Assembly: GCF_014217625.1 (NCBI RefSeq)
Contig: NZ_CP043641.1
Location: forward strand, 372,001 to 436,000
DNA: 64,000 nt
Origin: Leifsonia shinshuensis
GTDB lineage: Bacteria > Actinomycetota > Actinomycetes > Actinomycetales > Microbacteriaceae
Direction of reading: 5' to 3'
Shown here: one piece after another, positions 16,030 through 25,193 of the stretch
Layout of the letters: every line of letters begins with the position of its first letter
Numbering within the stretch: position 1 is the first letter of the stretch
Translations under genes and position numbers: made by a program
Notes under the pieces: generated by a model
Databases searched by the model: none
The model's input: only the letters and a program-made list of their open reading frames with translations
Told to the model about the DNA's origin: nothing

Positions 16030-16086
16030 CGGGTGAAAAAGCGGAACCGCCGGGTACGCGAGGATTCTGCGTACCCGGCGGTTCCG
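16030..16086 (-). terminator. strong terminator after fadB
   Basis: Perfect 18-bp arms at 16042-16059 and 16069-16086 around a 9-nt loop. On the minus strand the stem is followed by TTTTT (plus AAAAA at 16036-16040), a classic intrinsic terminator 26 bp past the fadB stop. Confidence 0.93.
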
Positions 16087-16111
16087 GCCGTGCGTCGTGG
16101 TCAGCCGGCGG

Positions 16112-18271
16112 TCAGACGACGGCCTTCTCGGGAGTGCGGACGCCGCGCACCGGCGGGTGCTGGAAGGTGTCTCCGAAGACCCGCTCGGACGCGCCCACCC
16201 GGTCGAGGTACGGCGTGATGCCGCCCATCTGGAACGGGAAGCCCGCGCCGAGGATCATGCAGAGGTCGATGTCCTCCGGAGCCTCGACCACGTGGTCGTC
16301 CACGAGCATGCGGTGGATCTCGTCGGCCAGGCCGTCCTCGAGCCGTCGCAGGATCTCCTGCTCGCTCCACGGGTTCTTGCCGCCGGCCAGGATCTTGGCC
16401 GCGCCCTTGTCGAGGCCCTTCACCTTGCCCTTGGAGTCCTTCTCCAGCAGCGTGCCGTGCTCCGCCAGGCGGTGCAGGTTCTCGCTGCGGTAGAACCGGT
16501 CGGGGAAGGCCGCGTGGTGAGTGTCGAGCACATGCGCGCCGACCTTCAGGCCGACCAGGTCGAGCAGCACGGAGGGCGCCATCGGCAGGCCGAGCGGCGC
16601 GAACGCCTTGTCCACGGTGTCGAACGGCGTGCCGTCGTCCACCGCGTGCATGGCCTCACCGAGGATCTTCGCCAGCACCCGGTTCACCACGAAGCCGGGG
16701 GTGTCGGCGGTGATGACGGCGTTCTTCTTCAGCGCCGCCGCCGTGACCATCGCCGTGGAGAGCGTGGAGTCGTCCGTGTGCGGCGTCTTCACGACCTCGA
16801 TCAGCGGCATGACCGCGACCGGGGTGAAGAAGTGGAAGCCGACCAGGCGCTCGGGGTGCTTCAGCTTCGCGCCGATCTGCTCCACCGAGAGTGAGGAGGT
16901 GTTGGTCGCCAGCACGGCCTCGTCGGAGAGGTACTGCTCGACCTCCGCGAAGACGTTCTGCTTGACGGTCAGTTCCTCGAAGACGGCCTCGATGACCCAG
17001 TCGCAGTCGGCGAAGTCGGCCTTGTCGGTCGTGCCGGTCACCAGGGCACGCAGGCGGTTCGCCTCGTCGGGCGAGATCCGGCCCTTCTCCTGGAGCTTCC
17101 CGATCTCGTCGTGGATGTACGCCACGCCCTTGTCGACGTGGGCCTGGTCGAGGTCCGTGATCACCACGGGCACCCGCAGGCGCCGGACGAACAGCAGCGC
17201 GAACTGGCTGGCCATGTAGCCGGCGCCGATCACGCCGATCTTGGTGACCTTCTTCGCCAGCGCCTTGTCCGGGGCTCCCGCGGGCCGCTTGGCGCGCTTC
17301 TGGACCAGGTTGAAGGCATAGATGCTGGCCTGGAACTGGTCGCCGGAGATGAGCTCGGCGAGCGCGTCGTCCTCCAGCTCGAAGCCGGCGGCGCGGTCGT
17401 TCGACTTGGCGGCCTTCAGCAGGTCGAGGGCCTTGTACGGCGACTTCGGGACGGTGCCGATGCGGCTCTCCAGCATCTTGCGGGCGATGCCGATGGCGGC
17501 GTCCCACTTGACCATGCGCTCGACCTTGCCCGGCACGTTCGGGCGCTTGACCTCGACGGCGCCGGTCAGGACCTTGTCGGCCCAGAGCAGCGAGTCCTCG
17601 AGGAAGTTGGCCGAGTCGAAGATCGCGTCCGCGATCCCGAGCTCGAAGACCTCCTGGGGCTTCAGCATCCGGTTCTGCTTGAGCGGGTTCTCGACGACGA
17701 CCTTGAGCGCGTTCTCGATGCCGATCAGGTTCGGCAGGATGGTCGCGCCGCCCCAGCCGGGGATGAGGCCGAGGAACACCTCGGGCAGCGCGAACGCCGC
17801 CGCGTTGCGGTCGATGGTGCGGTAGTCGGCGTTGAGGCCGATCTCCACGCCGCCGCCGAGTGCGAGGCCGTTCGTGAACACGAACGACGGGACGCCGAAG
17901 GTCGCCTGCTTGCCGAGCACATAGTGGCCGAGCTGGGGGAGCAGCTTGGCGACCTCCACGCTCGGGATGTCGCTGACGCGGCTGAGGTCGGCGCCGGCGG
18001 CGAGGATGAACGGCTTGCCGGTGACGGCGACCGCGTCGATCTCGCCGCGCGCCGCGCGCTCGGTCAGGGCGTCGAACGTCCGGCCCAGCTCCAGGAGCGT
18101 GGCGGGGCCCATCGTGTTCGGGCGGGTGTGGTCGCGGCCGTTGTCGAGCGTGACCAGCGCGAGCGTCTTGCCGCTGGGCAGCCGGACGTCCTTCACGAGG
18201 GAGTGGGTGACGACCTCGTCGGAGGTGAGCTCGACGAGCGGGGAGAAGTCGATGGTGCTGTAGTCGGTCAC
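16112..18271 (-). CDS. fadB: fatty acid oxidation complex alpha subunit (enoyl-CoA hydratase / 3-hydroxyacyl-CoA dehydrogenase)
   Basis: Bifunctional beta-oxidation enzyme: hydrates trans-2-enoyl-CoA, then oxidises 3-hydroxyacyl-CoA with NAD. Residues 1 to about 300 are the crotonase domain (KPFILAAGADLSR, oxyanion loop NGLALGGGVEIGL, and the catalytic-Glu region ALPEVFLGLIPGWGG). From about residue 340 follows the Rossmann domain (KIGVIGAGYMASQF, DLDQAHVDKG, NTSSLS, then HPERLVGFHFFTPV with the catalytic His) and two C-terminal dehydrogenase domains. At 719 residues it is full length. It starts 7 bp after fadA, so the two are co-transcribed. Confidence 0.95.
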   Translation of the reverse strand: MTDYSTIDFSPLVELTSDEVVTHSLVKDVRLPSGKTLALVTLDNGRDHTRPNTMGPATLLELGRTFDALTERAARGEIDAVAVTGKPFILAAGADLSRVSDIPSVEVAKLLPQLGHYVLGKQATFGVPSFVFTNGLALGGGVEIGLNADYRTIDRNAAAFALPEVFLGLIPGWGGATILPNLIGIENALKVVVENPLKQNRMLKPQEVFELGIADAIFDSANFLEDSLLWADKVLTGAVEVKRPNVPGKVERMVKWDAAIGIARKMLESRIGTVPKSPYKALDLLKAAKSNDRAAGFELEDDALAELISGDQFQASIYAFNLVQKRAKRPAGAPDKALAKKVTKIGVIGAGYMASQFALLFVRRLRVPVVITDLDQAHVDKGVAYIHDEIGKLQEKGRISPDEANRLRALVTGTTDKADFADCDWVIEAVFEELTVKQNVFAEVEQYLSDEAVLATNTSSLSVEQIGAKLKHPERLVGFHFFTPVAVMPLIEVVKTPHTDDSTLSTAMVTAAALKKNAVITADTPGFVVNRVLAKILGEAMHAVDDGTPFDTVDKAFAPLGLPMAPSVLLDLVGLKVGAHVLDTHHAAFPDRFYRSENLHRLAEHGTLLEKDSKGKVKGLDKGAAKILAGGKNPWSEQEILRRLEDGLADEIHRMLVDDHVVEAPEDIDLCMILGAGFPFQMGGITPYLDRVGASERVFGDTFQHPPVRGVRTPEKAVV

Positions 18272-18278
18272 GTCTGGC

Positions 18279-19487
18279 TCAGCCCTTCCGCGCGGCGCGC
18301 TTGTCGTAGTTGGGGTTCTCCCAGATCACGGTGCCGCCCTGGCCGAGGCCGACGCACATCGCGGTGAGGCCGTAGCGGACCTCCGGGTGCTCCTCGAACT
18401 GGCGGGCGAGCTGGATCATCAGGCGCACGCCGCTTGCGGCGAGCGGGTGGCCGATCGCGATCGCGCCGCCCCACTTGTTGACGCGCGGGTCGGCGTCGTC
18501 GATGCCGAAGTGGTCCAGGAACGACAGCACCTGGATCGCGAACGCCTCGTTCAGCTCGAACAGGCCGATGTCGTCGATGGTGAGGCCGGCCTTGCGGAGC
18601 GCCTTCTCGGTGGACGGCACCGGGCCGATGCCCATGATCTCCGGCTCGACGCCGGCGAATGCGAAGCTGACCATCCGCATCTTCGGCTTCAGGCCGAACT
18701 CCTTCACCGCGTCGGAGGACGCGAGCAGGCTGGCGGTGGCGCCGTCGGTGAGCGGCGACGCGTTGCCCGCGGTCACCCGGCCGTGCGGGCGGAACGGGGT
18801 CTTCAGCGTGGCGAGGCCCTCCATCGTGGTCTCCGGGCGCATGCCCTCGTCCTGCGTGGCCAGTCCCCAGCCCTGCTCGGAGCGGATGGCGACGGACACC
18901 AGGTCCGGCTGCAGCTTGCCCGCGGCGTACGCGGCGGCGGTCTTCTGCTGGCTGCCGAGGGCGAACCGGTCGGAGCGCTCCTTGGTGAGCGCGGGGAACC
19001 GGTCGTGGATGCGCTCGGCGGTCATGCCCATGTTGAGCGCGTCCTCGGCGACCATGCGCTCGGACAGGAAGCGCGGGTTCGGGTCGGCCCCGAAGCCCAT
19101 CGGGTGGCGTCCCATATGCTCGACGCCGCCGGCGATCACCAGGTCGTAGCTGCCGAACGCGATGCCGGAGCCGAGCGTGGTGACGCTGGTCATCGCGCCG
19201 GCGCACATCCGGTCGATCGCGAAGCCGGGCACCGACTTCGGCAGTCCGGCGAGCAGCGCCGCCGTGCGGCCCAGGGTCAGCCCCTGGTCGCCCTGCTGCG
19301 TCGTCGCGGCGATCGCGACATCGTCGATGCGCTCCTTGGGCACGTTCGGATTCCGCTCCAGCAGGCCGATCATGGCCTTGACGACGAGGTCGTCCGCGCG
19401 GGTGTTCCAGTACTGCCCTTTTTCGCCCGCACGTCCAAACGGAGTACGGACTCCGTCGACGAACACGACTTCCGTTCTATCGGCCAC
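18279..19487 (-). CDS. fadA: acetyl-CoA C-acyltransferase (3-ketoacyl-CoA thiolase)
   Basis: Thiolytic last step of beta-oxidation and partner of FadB. The 402 residues hold both thiolase halves: nucleophile C95 in DRMCAGAMTS, the GGVEHMGRHPMG loop, the NEAFAIQ motif, GGAIAIGHPLAASG with the active His, and the second Cys in CVGLGQGG. GTG 19487 was chosen because GGGAGG lies 4 nt upstream; the TTG 4 codons earlier overlaps that site. It is the first gene of the fadAB operon, which ends at the 16.05-kb terminator. FadL and acyl-CoA synthetase genes are not nearby. Confidence 0.95.
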   Translation of the reverse strand: MADRTEVVFVDGVRTPFGRAGEKGQYWNTRADDLVVKAMIGLLERNPNVPKERIDDVAIAATTQQGDQGLTLGRTAALLAGLPKSVPGFAIDRMCAGAMTSVTTLGSGIAFGSYDLVIAGGVEHMGRHPMGFGADPNPRFLSERMVAEDALNMGMTAERIHDRFPALTKERSDRFALGSQQKTAAAYAAGKLQPDLVSVAIRSEQGWGLATQDEGMRPETTMEGLATLKTPFRPHGRVTAGNASPLTDGATASLLASSDAVKEFGLKPKMRMVSFAFAGVEPEIMGIGPVPSTEKALRKAGLTIDDIGLFELNEAFAIQVLSFLDHFGIDDADPRVNKWGGAIAIGHPLAASGVRLMIQLARQFEEHPEVRYGLTAMCVGLGQGGTVIWENPNYDKRAARKG

Positions 19488-19559
19488 AGTGCCTCCCAAA
19501 TCAGGTCGCTGACGATCCTAAAGAGGCCCCGACGCCGGAGTGGAATCGTTTGATTCTTT

Positions 19560-20756
19560 CTACGAAGCGGCTTCGGACGCGTCGCGCGGCGTTTGGGTGC
19601 TTTCCACAAAGGCCTGGGCGATCGCCTGTGAGGTTGCCTCAATCTGCCAGCGTCGCGCGCCGTGCTTCGCGAGGGCGTCGGCGACGGTCGACGGGGTGAC
19701 CTCGGCGGGCGGCGTCCAGGCCACGCGCCGCAGCGTGTCGGGCGTCAGCAGGTTCTCCAACGGCAGCGAGAGCTCCTCGGCGAGGGTGGTCAGAGCGGCG
19801 CGGGCGGCCTTCAGCCGGGCGTCGGCCTCCGGGTTGCGGTCGGCCCAGGCGCGGGGCGGAGGGAGGCTCTCCCCGGTGCCGCGCAGCACGGGGAGGTCGT
19901 CGGTGCTGCGGCCGGCCTCGATGGCGCCCCACCAGCGGTCCAGCTCGGTGCGGCTGGCGCGGCCGGTGAACTCGCGCATGGCGGCGAGGGCGCGTTTGGA
20001 GTCGGGCATCGCCTTGGCGGCGGCGGTCAGCGAGGCGTCGGGGACCAGCCGGCCGGGCGCGACGTCGAGCTGCTGGGCGAGCGCGTCGCGGCTCAGCCAC
20101 AGCTCGCGGGCGACCGCGAGGTTGCGCAGGCCGCGGATCGAATGGATGCCGGAGAGGCGCCGCCACGGCTCGTGCCGCGGGACGACGAGCTCGCGGGTGA
20201 GCTCGTCGGCGAACTCCTGCCGGGCGATGTCGGTCTTGCCGGCCTCCACGAGCAGCCCGGCGATCGCGTCCCGGAGGTCGGGCAGCAGCTCGACGTCCAG
20301 CGCGGCGTAGTCCAGCCACGGCTCGGGCAGCGGGCGCGTCGACCAGTCGGCGGCGCTGTGCTCCTTCGCGAGGTGGATGCCGAGCAGCTCCTCCACGACG
20401 GTCCCGAGCCCGACGCGCGGCATCCCGAGCAGGCGCGCTGCCAGCTCGGTGTCGAAGATGCTGACCGGGTCGAGGCCGACCTCGCGCAGGCAGGTGAGGT
20501 CCTGGGTGGCGGCGTGCAGCACCCACTCATCGCCGGCGATCGCCTCGTTGAGCTCGTCGAACCGGCCGATCGCGGGCGGGTCGAACAGGAAGGTGCCCGA
20601 CCCGCGCCGGAACATCTGGATGAGGTAGGCGCGCTGCGAGTAGCGGAAGCCGCTGGCGCGCTCGGCGTCGACGGCGATGGGGCCTTCGCCCGCGACGATC
20701 AGGTCCAGGGCCTCGCGGTAGGCGTCGCGGCTGTCGATGACGATATGGTCAGCCAC
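19560..20756 (-). CDS. rnd: ribonuclease D (DEDDy exonuclease with HRDC domain)
   Basis: 3'-5' exoribonuclease acting on tRNA and stable RNA ends. The exonuclease domain (residues 1 to about 170) shows motif I IAVDAERA, motif II around VLHAATQDLTCL, and motif III with Tyr and Asp in WLDYAALDVELL. One HRDC domain follows at about 205 to 280 and a conserved actinobacterial C-terminal extension up to residue 398. GTG 20756 overlaps the end of the DUF3000 gene by 8 bp, so translation is coupled. The DUF3000-rnd pair is conserved in actinobacteria, including mycobacteria. Confidence 0.93.
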   Translation of the reverse strand: MADHIVIDSRDAYREALDLIVAGEGPIAVDAERASGFRYSQRAYLIQMFRRGSGTFLFDPPAIGRFDELNEAIAGDEWVLHAATQDLTCLREVGLDPVSIFDTELAARLLGMPRVGLGTVVEELLGIHLAKEHSAADWSTRPLPEPWLDYAALDVELLPDLRDAIAGLLVEAGKTDIARQEFADELTRELVVPRHEPWRRLSGIHSIRGLRNLAVARELWLSRDALAQQLDVAPGRLVPDASLTAAAKAMPDSKRALAAMREFTGRASRTELDRWWGAIEAGRSTDDLPVLRGTGESLPPPRAWADRNPEADARLKAARAALTTLAEELSLPLENLLTPDTLRRVAWTPPAEVTPSTVADALAKHGARRWQIEATSQAIAQAFVESTQTPRDASEAAS

Positions 20757-21345
20757 GCGGTGTCCTTCTCGCGCTCAGCAGGCTCACCCCTTCGCCGGTG
20801 GGCGGCAGGCCGGCCAGCATGCACAGCAGCTCGCCCCAGCCCTCCACGTGGGCGGCGATGTCGGTCTCCTGCGGGCTCCAGGAGGCGCGCAGCTCGATCT
20901 GGGCGCCGTCGCCCTGGGCGGCGAGCTCGCCGAAGCCGGTCGAGATGATCTTGGTGGCGGTGCCGCTGGCGGCGGTGTACTTGGCGTGGCGCGCGTCGAG
21001 CGCGTCGACCAGCCACGACCACGCCACGTCGGCGAGGAACGGGTCGAGCCCGATGTCGGTCTCCAGCGGGGCCTGCGCGAAGCAGACGATGCGGAACGGG
21101 CCGCCCCAGGCCTCCGGCTCGTCGGGGTCGTAGAGCAGGATGAAGCGTCCGGTGCCGAGGTCCGAGTCGTCGCCGTGCCGCGCGGGGCGGACGTCCGCGG
21201 CCAGCGCGATGGAGAACGGCGCGAGCTGAGCGGGAGCCGGGATCTCCGTGATCACGAGCTCCGGCCGCGCCTTCGCGGCGCGGATGGAATCCAGCGCCGT
21301 CGCGTAGGCCCCGGGCAGGTGCGGGGTCGAGGTAGGTGTCGACAC
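20749..21345 (-). CDS. DUF3000 family protein
   Basis: 198-residue actinobacterial protein of unknown function. The family resemblance spans nearly the whole length, with the hydrophobic patch LAPFSIALAADV, the motif GRFILLYDPDEPEAWGGPFRIVCF and the C-terminal WSPQETDIAAHVEGWGELLC. No membrane segment or catalytic motif can be seen. GTG 21345 was chosen because a leaderless TAGTGT box lies 7 nt upstream; the open frame extends 15 codons further up without a ribosome site. It forms an operon with rnd, hinting at a role with RNA processing, but no function is established. Confidence 0.88.
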   Translation of the reverse strand: MSTPTSTPHLPGAYATALDSIRAAKARPELVITEIPAPAQLAPFSIALAADVRPARHGDDSDLGTGRFILLYDPDEPEAWGGPFRIVCFAQAPLETDIGLDPFLADVAWSWLVDALDARHAKYTAASGTATKIISTGFGELAAQGDGAQIELRASWSPQETDIAAHVEGWGELLCMLAGLPPTGEGVSLLSARRTPRG

Positions 21346-21352
21346 GTTACGA

Positions 21353-21358
21353 ACACTA
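21353..21358 (-). promoter_or_regulatory. leaderless -10 box of the DUF3000-rnd operon
   Basis: TAGTGT on the minus strand, then 7 nt, then the GTG at 21345. Confidence 0.6.
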
Positions 21359-21433
21359 GAAGGGTTCGGCGGCTCGTGACAGTAAGGCACGCCGCCTGAC
21401 GAACTCCTGAAGGCGGCGGGCCGCGGGCGCGGC

Positions 21434-21439
21434 TACGCT
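21434..21439 (+). promoter_or_regulatory. leaderless -10 box of the alpha/beta hydrolase gene
   Basis: TACGCT, then 7 nt, then the ATG at 21447. It is divergent from the leaderless DUF3000 promoter. Confidence 0.6.
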
Positions 21440-21446
21440 GTCGGGC

Positions 21447-22640
21447 ATGGCGACCACCAGCAGCGGATCGGGCGGAGACGGCACGTTGGGAAAGGCGGTC
21501 GGCGTCGGCGCGGCGATAGCCGGGGGACTCGCGCTGGTCGCGGCGGCCACCGCGGCCTACGCCATGGCGCGGGTGGCGCGCACCGTGATCACGCCCGTCC
21601 GCCGGCGGCCGCAGCGCGAGTTCGTGCGCGGCGTGGACGAGGCGCACGGCACGATCACGCTCGAGCGGACTCCGGACGCGGCGATGCCCGGGCGCTTCGG
21701 CCTGTGGTTCGGCTCGGAGTCGGGCTACGCCAAGCTCGGCGGGTTGATCGAGACCAGCGACGGCAGCGTGGTCAGGGAGCTGGAGCGCATCCACTTCGGG
21801 GAGCTCGGACCGGGGCGTTCGCGGATCAGCGGCTACTACTACCTGGAGCCGGAGGAGCTCGGGCTGCCCGTGCAGAGCGTGGAGATCGAGACGGACCTGG
21901 GGCAGGCGCCGGCGTGGGTGTTCCCGGCGGACGAGCCGGCGTCCGGCGACCGCTGGGTCATCCAGGTGCACGGCTGGGGCGCGACCCGGCAGGAGGGGCT
22001 GCGCGCGGTTCCGACCTTCCACGGCGCGGGCTACACGTGCCTCCTGGCCTCCTACCGCAACGACGGCGACGCCCCGGAGAGCGCCGACCGCCGCTACGGC
22101 CTGGGCGGCACCGAGTGGCGCGACATCGACGCCGCCATCCGGTACGCGGCCGACCACGGCGCGCGCTCCATCGTGCTGATGGGCTGGTCGATGGGCGGCG
22201 CGGTCGTGCTGCAGACCGTCACGCGGTCGCAGAACCTCGACCTGGTCAGCGGGGTGGTGCTGGAGTCCCCGGTGGTCGACTGGATCGACACGCTGGAGTT
22301 CCAGGCGAACATGCTCCGCCTCCCCGACGCGATCGCCCAGGGCGCGATGCGGCTGATCGCCTCCAACTGGAGCGGCCCGATCACCGGCCAGGGCGCGCCG
22401 ATCGACCTGCGCAGCATGGACTTCGTGGCGCGCGCCGCCGACCTCAGCCTCCCGATGCTCATCCTGCACAGCCAGGACGACGGCTTCGTGCCGGACACCG
22501 CCTCCCGCGCGCTCGCCGCGGCGCGCAGCGACATCGTGACGTTCGTGCCGTTCACGGTCGCGCTGCACACCAAGCTCTGGAACTACGACGAGGCGAAGTG
22601 GACGGCGGCCGTGCGGGAGTGGCTGGACGAGCGGGCGTGA
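21447..22640 (+). CDS. membrane-anchored alpha/beta hydrolase
   Basis: 397-residue serine hydrolase of unknown substrate. A hydrophobic anchor at about residues 17 to 45 (from GVGAAIAGGLALVAAATAAY) is followed by a beta-rich region with a WFGSESGYAKLGG motif. The alpha/beta hydrolase core has oxyanion motif QVHGWGATRQEG, nucleophile Ser in MGWSMGGA, acid in HSQDDGFVP and the His in ALHTKLWN. The topology with one N-terminal helix suggests an extracytoplasmic or peripheral esterase. It overlaps the downstream S66 peptidase gene by 4 bp (GTGA), so the two form an operon and may act on related envelope substrates. Confidence 0.88.
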   Translation: MATTSSGSGGDGTLGKAVGVGAAIAGGLALVAAATAAYAMARVARTVITPVRRRPQREFVRGVDEAHGTITLERTPDAAMPGRFGLWFGSESGYAKLGGLIETSDGSVVRELERIHFGELGPGRSRISGYYYLEPEELGLPVQSVEIETDLGQAPAWVFPADEPASGDRWVIQVHGWGATRQEGLRAVPTFHGAGYTCLLASYRNDGDAPESADRRYGLGGTEWRDIDAAIRYAADHGARSIVLMGWSMGGAVVLQTVTRSQNLDLVSGVVLESPVVDWIDTLEFQANMLRLPDAIAQGAMRLIASNWSGPITGQGAPIDLRSMDFVARAADLSLPMLILHSQDDGFVPDTASRALAAARSDIVTFVPFTVALHTKLWNYDEAKWTAAVREWLDERA

Positions 22641-23695
22641 GCGCGGCGCATCGTCCGGCGCTGCCGCCAGCGGCGAGGCCTGGGGACCGGGTCGCCGTGC
22701 TGTCGCCGTCGTTCGCGGCGCCGGCGCGCTGGCCGGCGGTGCACGAGCAGGCCCTGCGGAGACTGGAGGAGCTGACCGGACTGGTGCCGGTGGAGTATCC
22801 GACCACGCGGCAGCTCGGCGCGACGCCGGAGGAGCGCGCCCGCGACATCAATGCGGCCTTCGCCGATCCGGACATCCGGGCGGTGCTGGCGACCATCGGC
22901 GGCGACGACCAGATCCGGCTGATCCCGCACCTCGACCGGGAGGCGGTGCGGGCCGACCCGAAGCCGTTCGTCGGCTACAGCGACAACACCAGCCTGCTCA
23001 ACTGGCTATGGTCGGCGGGCGTCGGCGGCTTCTACGGCGGCAGCACGCAGGTGAACTTGGGGCCGGGACCGCGCGTCCACGACATCCACGCGCGCTCGCT
23101 GCGGGCCGCGCTGCTCGGCGGAGACCCGATCGAGCTGACCGACCCGGGGGAGTCGGAGGACTTCGGCGCCGACTGGGGCGACCCGCGTGCCCTCACCCAG
23201 ACCGGGGAGCGCGAGCCGACCGACGGCTTCGCCTGGGCCGGGCCCGCGCGCAGCGTCACCGGGACGACCTGGGGCGGCTGCCTGGAGGTGGTGGACTGGA
23301 TCCTGCTCGCCGACCGCTTCCCGTTCCCGCCGTCGGCGCTGGAGGGTGCGGTGCTGCTGCTGGAGACGAGCGAGCTGACGCCGCCCGCGCACTGGGTGCG
23401 CTACACCCTGCGCGCCCTGGGTGAGCGCGGCCTCCTCGCGCCGCTGGCGGGCGTGCTCGCGGCGCGGCCCCCGGTGAGCACGTTCGAGCACCGGCCCGAC
23501 GCGGCCGAGCGGCGGCGGCTGCGGGAGGCGCAGCGCGACGCGGTGATCGAGACGGTCGCCGAGTACAACCCGGACGCGGTGGTGTGCGTGGGCGTGCCGT
23601 TCGGGCACACGTCGCCGCAGTGGGTCGTGCCGTACGGCGGGCGGATCACCCTCGACGGCGAGAGCCGCCGGGTCGTCGCCGACTACCGGCGCTGA
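22637..23695 (+). CDS. S66 family LD-carboxypeptidase / MccF-like peptidase
   Basis: 352-residue serine peptidase of the LD-carboxypeptidase family. Family members cleave the L-Lys/DAP-D-Ala bond of murein tetrapeptides; the MccF branch inactivates microcin C-type aminoacyl nucleotides. Visible motifs are the N-terminal PGDRVAVLSPSFAAPAR, the nucleophile Ser in GYSDNTSLLNW, the EGAVLLLETSE segment with a catalytic Glu, and the C-terminal His in GVPFGHTSPQW. The long SDNTSLLNW motif is closer to MccF than to LdcA, so peptide-antibiotic or self-immunity roles are possible; substrate choice cannot be decided from sequence. The GTG start overlaps the hydrolase stop. No signal peptide is seen, so it is cytoplasmic. 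Confidence 0.87.
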   Translation: MSAAHRPALPPAARPGDRVAVLSPSFAAPARWPAVHEQALRRLEELTGLVPVEYPTTRQLGATPEERARDINAAFADPDIRAVLATIGGDDQIRLIPHLDREAVRADPKPFVGYSDNTSLLNWLWSAGVGGFYGGSTQVNLGPGPRVHDIHARSLRAALLGGDPIELTDPGESEDFGADWGDPRALTQTGEREPTDGFAWAGPARSVTGTTWGGCLEVVDWILLADRFPFPPSALEGAVLLLETSELTPPAHWVRYTLRALGERGLLAPLAGVLAARPPVSTFEHRPDAAERRRLREAQRDAVIETVAEYNPDAVVCVGVPFGHTSPQWVVPYGGRITLDGESRRVVADYRR

Positions 23696-23696
23696 G

Positions 23697-24131
23697 CTAC
23701 GCCGCCACCTTCGCCCGCACCTGCCGCTTGGTCCGCCCCAGCAGCGCCGACATCCCGCGGATGCGCAGCGGCGACACCGCCTGGGTCAGGCCGAGCGTGT
23801 TCGGGAAGTCGTCAGGGACGGCCAGCACCTCGTCCGCCGTGAGCCCCGCGAGGCCCTGGACCAGGATCGACGCGAAACCGCGGGTGGTGGGGGCCTCCTG
23901 CGGGGCCGTGGCGTAGAGGTGGACGATGTCGTGCTCGTCCACCTCCACGAAGATGAAGACCGGCGCCTGGCACTCCTCGACCCGCTCCAGCAGGTCGGGG
24001 TGGTCGCGGTAGCGCTCCGGGAGGTCGGGCAGCTCGTCGGAGAACTCCAGCAGCAGCTGCAGACGGTCGTTCTGCTCCAGCGCCTGGAAGTCGTCGCGGA
24101 TCTCGGCGAGCGTGCCGGTGAGGGCGGTCAT
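23697..24131 (-). CDS. sufE: SufE family sulfur-acceptor protein
   Basis: 144-residue SufE-fold protein that accepts persulfide sulfur from a cysteine desulfurase and passes it on for Fe-S cluster assembly. The acceptor cysteine is C54 in VEECQAPVF; the later FASILVQGLAGLTADEVLAVPDDF helix and the C-terminal Arg-rich LLGRTKRQVRAKV are typical. It lies 34 bp downstream of the sulfurtransferase gene on the same strand, a pairing common in actinobacteria. It has its own leaderless -10 (TAGCCT, 6 nt before ATG), so it may be expressed from both promoters. Confidence 0.93.
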   Translation of the reverse strand: MTALTGTLAEIRDDFQALEQNDRLQLLLEFSDELPDLPERYRDHPDLLERVEECQAPVFIFVEVDEHDIVHLYATAPQEAPTTRGFASILVQGLAGLTADEVLAVPDDFPNTLGLTQAVSPLRIRGMSALLGRTKRQVRAKVAA

Positions 24132-24137
24132 TCTTAA

Positions 24138-24143
24138 AGGCTA
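24138..24143 (-). promoter_or_regulatory. leaderless -10 box of sufE
   Basis: TAGCCT on the minus strand, then 6 nt, then the ATG at 24131, inside the spacer after the sulfurtransferase gene. Confidence 0.5.
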
Positions 24144-24165
24144 CCTTCGCGGGACGACGGCAGGG

Positions 24166-25065
24166 TCAGCGTGCCGGGACCTCGCCCGGCTCCGTCCCCG
24201 TCACGATCGGCACGCGCACCGCCGAGCCCCACTCCGTCCACGAGCCGTCGTAGTTGCGGACGTTCTCGAAGCCGAGCAGATGCGTGAGCACGAACCAGGT
24301 GTGGCTGGAGCGCTCGCCGATGCGGCAGTAGGCGACCACCTCGTCCCCGGGCTTCAGGCCCGCGTCGCCGAGGTAGATCGCCTCCAGGTCGGCACGGCGC
24401 TTGAACGTCGCGTCGGGCGCGGCGGCGCGCGCCCACGGCACCGAGGCGGCGGACGGGATGTGGCCCCCGCGGAGGGCGCCCTCAGTGGGATAGCCGGGGA
24501 TCTCGGTGCGCTCGCCGCTGTACTCCTCGGGGGAGCGGACGTCGATCAGAGGCTTGCCCAAGTGCGCCAGCACGTCCTCCTTGAACGCGCGGATGGTGTG
24601 GTCGTCGCGCTCCACGACCGGATACTCGACCGCGGCGGGCGTCGGCACCTCGCGGGTGAGCTCGCGGCCCTCCGCGATCCACTTGTCCCGGCCGCCGTCG
24701 AGCAGCCTCACGTCTTCGTGGCCGAACAGCGTGAACACCCAGAGCGCGTAGGCGGCCCACCAGTTGTTCTTGTCGCCGTAGATGACGACGGTGGTGTCAC
24801 GGGCGATGCCCTTGGCGCCGAGCAGTTCCGCGAACGCTTGCGGGCTGACGTAGTCGCGGACGACCGGGTCGTTGAGGTCGGTGTGCCAGTCGATCTTGAC
24901 CGAGCCGGGGATGTGGCCGGTGTCGTACAGCAGCACGTCCTCGTCCGACTCCACGACGGCCAGACCGGGCTCGCCGAGGTGCTCGGCCAGCCAGCCGGTG
25001 CTCACCAGGCGTTCGGGGTGCGCGTAGCCGGAGAAGTCGGTCGACGGGTCGGGGGCGATGGCCAT
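24166..25065 (-). CDS. sseA: thiosulfate/3-mercaptopyruvate sulfurtransferase
   Basis: Two-domain rhodanese, 299 residues, that moves sulfane sulfur from thiosulfate or mercaptopyruvate to an acceptor. The N-terminal inactive domain ([20 protein letters not shown], then [13 protein letters not shown]) precedes the active domain with [26 protein letters not shown] and the loop C247 in [12 protein letters not shown]. The CRIGERS loop is the actinobacterial SseA/CysA form; loop sequence alone does not settle the preferred donor. ATG 25065 has GGAGGAT 7 nt upstream. Its partner sufE follows directly, so sulfur may be handed from this rhodanese to SufE. Confidence 0.93.
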   Translation of the reverse strand: MAIAPDPSTDFSGYAHPERLVSTGWLAEHLGEPGLAVVESDEDVLLYDTGHIPGSVKIDWHTDLNDPVVRDYVSPQAFAELLGAKGIARDTTVVIYGDKNNWWAAYALWVFTLFGHEDVRLLDGGRDKWIAEGRELTREVPTPAAVEYPVVERDDHTIRAFKEDVLAHLGKPLIDVRSPEEYSGERTEIPGYPTEGALRGGHIPSAASVPWARAAAPDATFKRRADLEAIYLGDAGLKPGDEVVAYCRIGERSSHTWFVLTHLLGFENVRNYDGSWTEWGSAVRVPIVTGTEPGEVPAR

Positions 25066-25193
25066 GCTGCTGATCCTCCGGGTTAGGCTGGGAGCCTGCG
25101 AAATCGCGGGCCGGACTCCAGGCTACGCGGCGCGCGGCGGGTGACGACGCTTCCGTCAACACTTCTTCACACTACAAAGGTGCGCATCCAGAC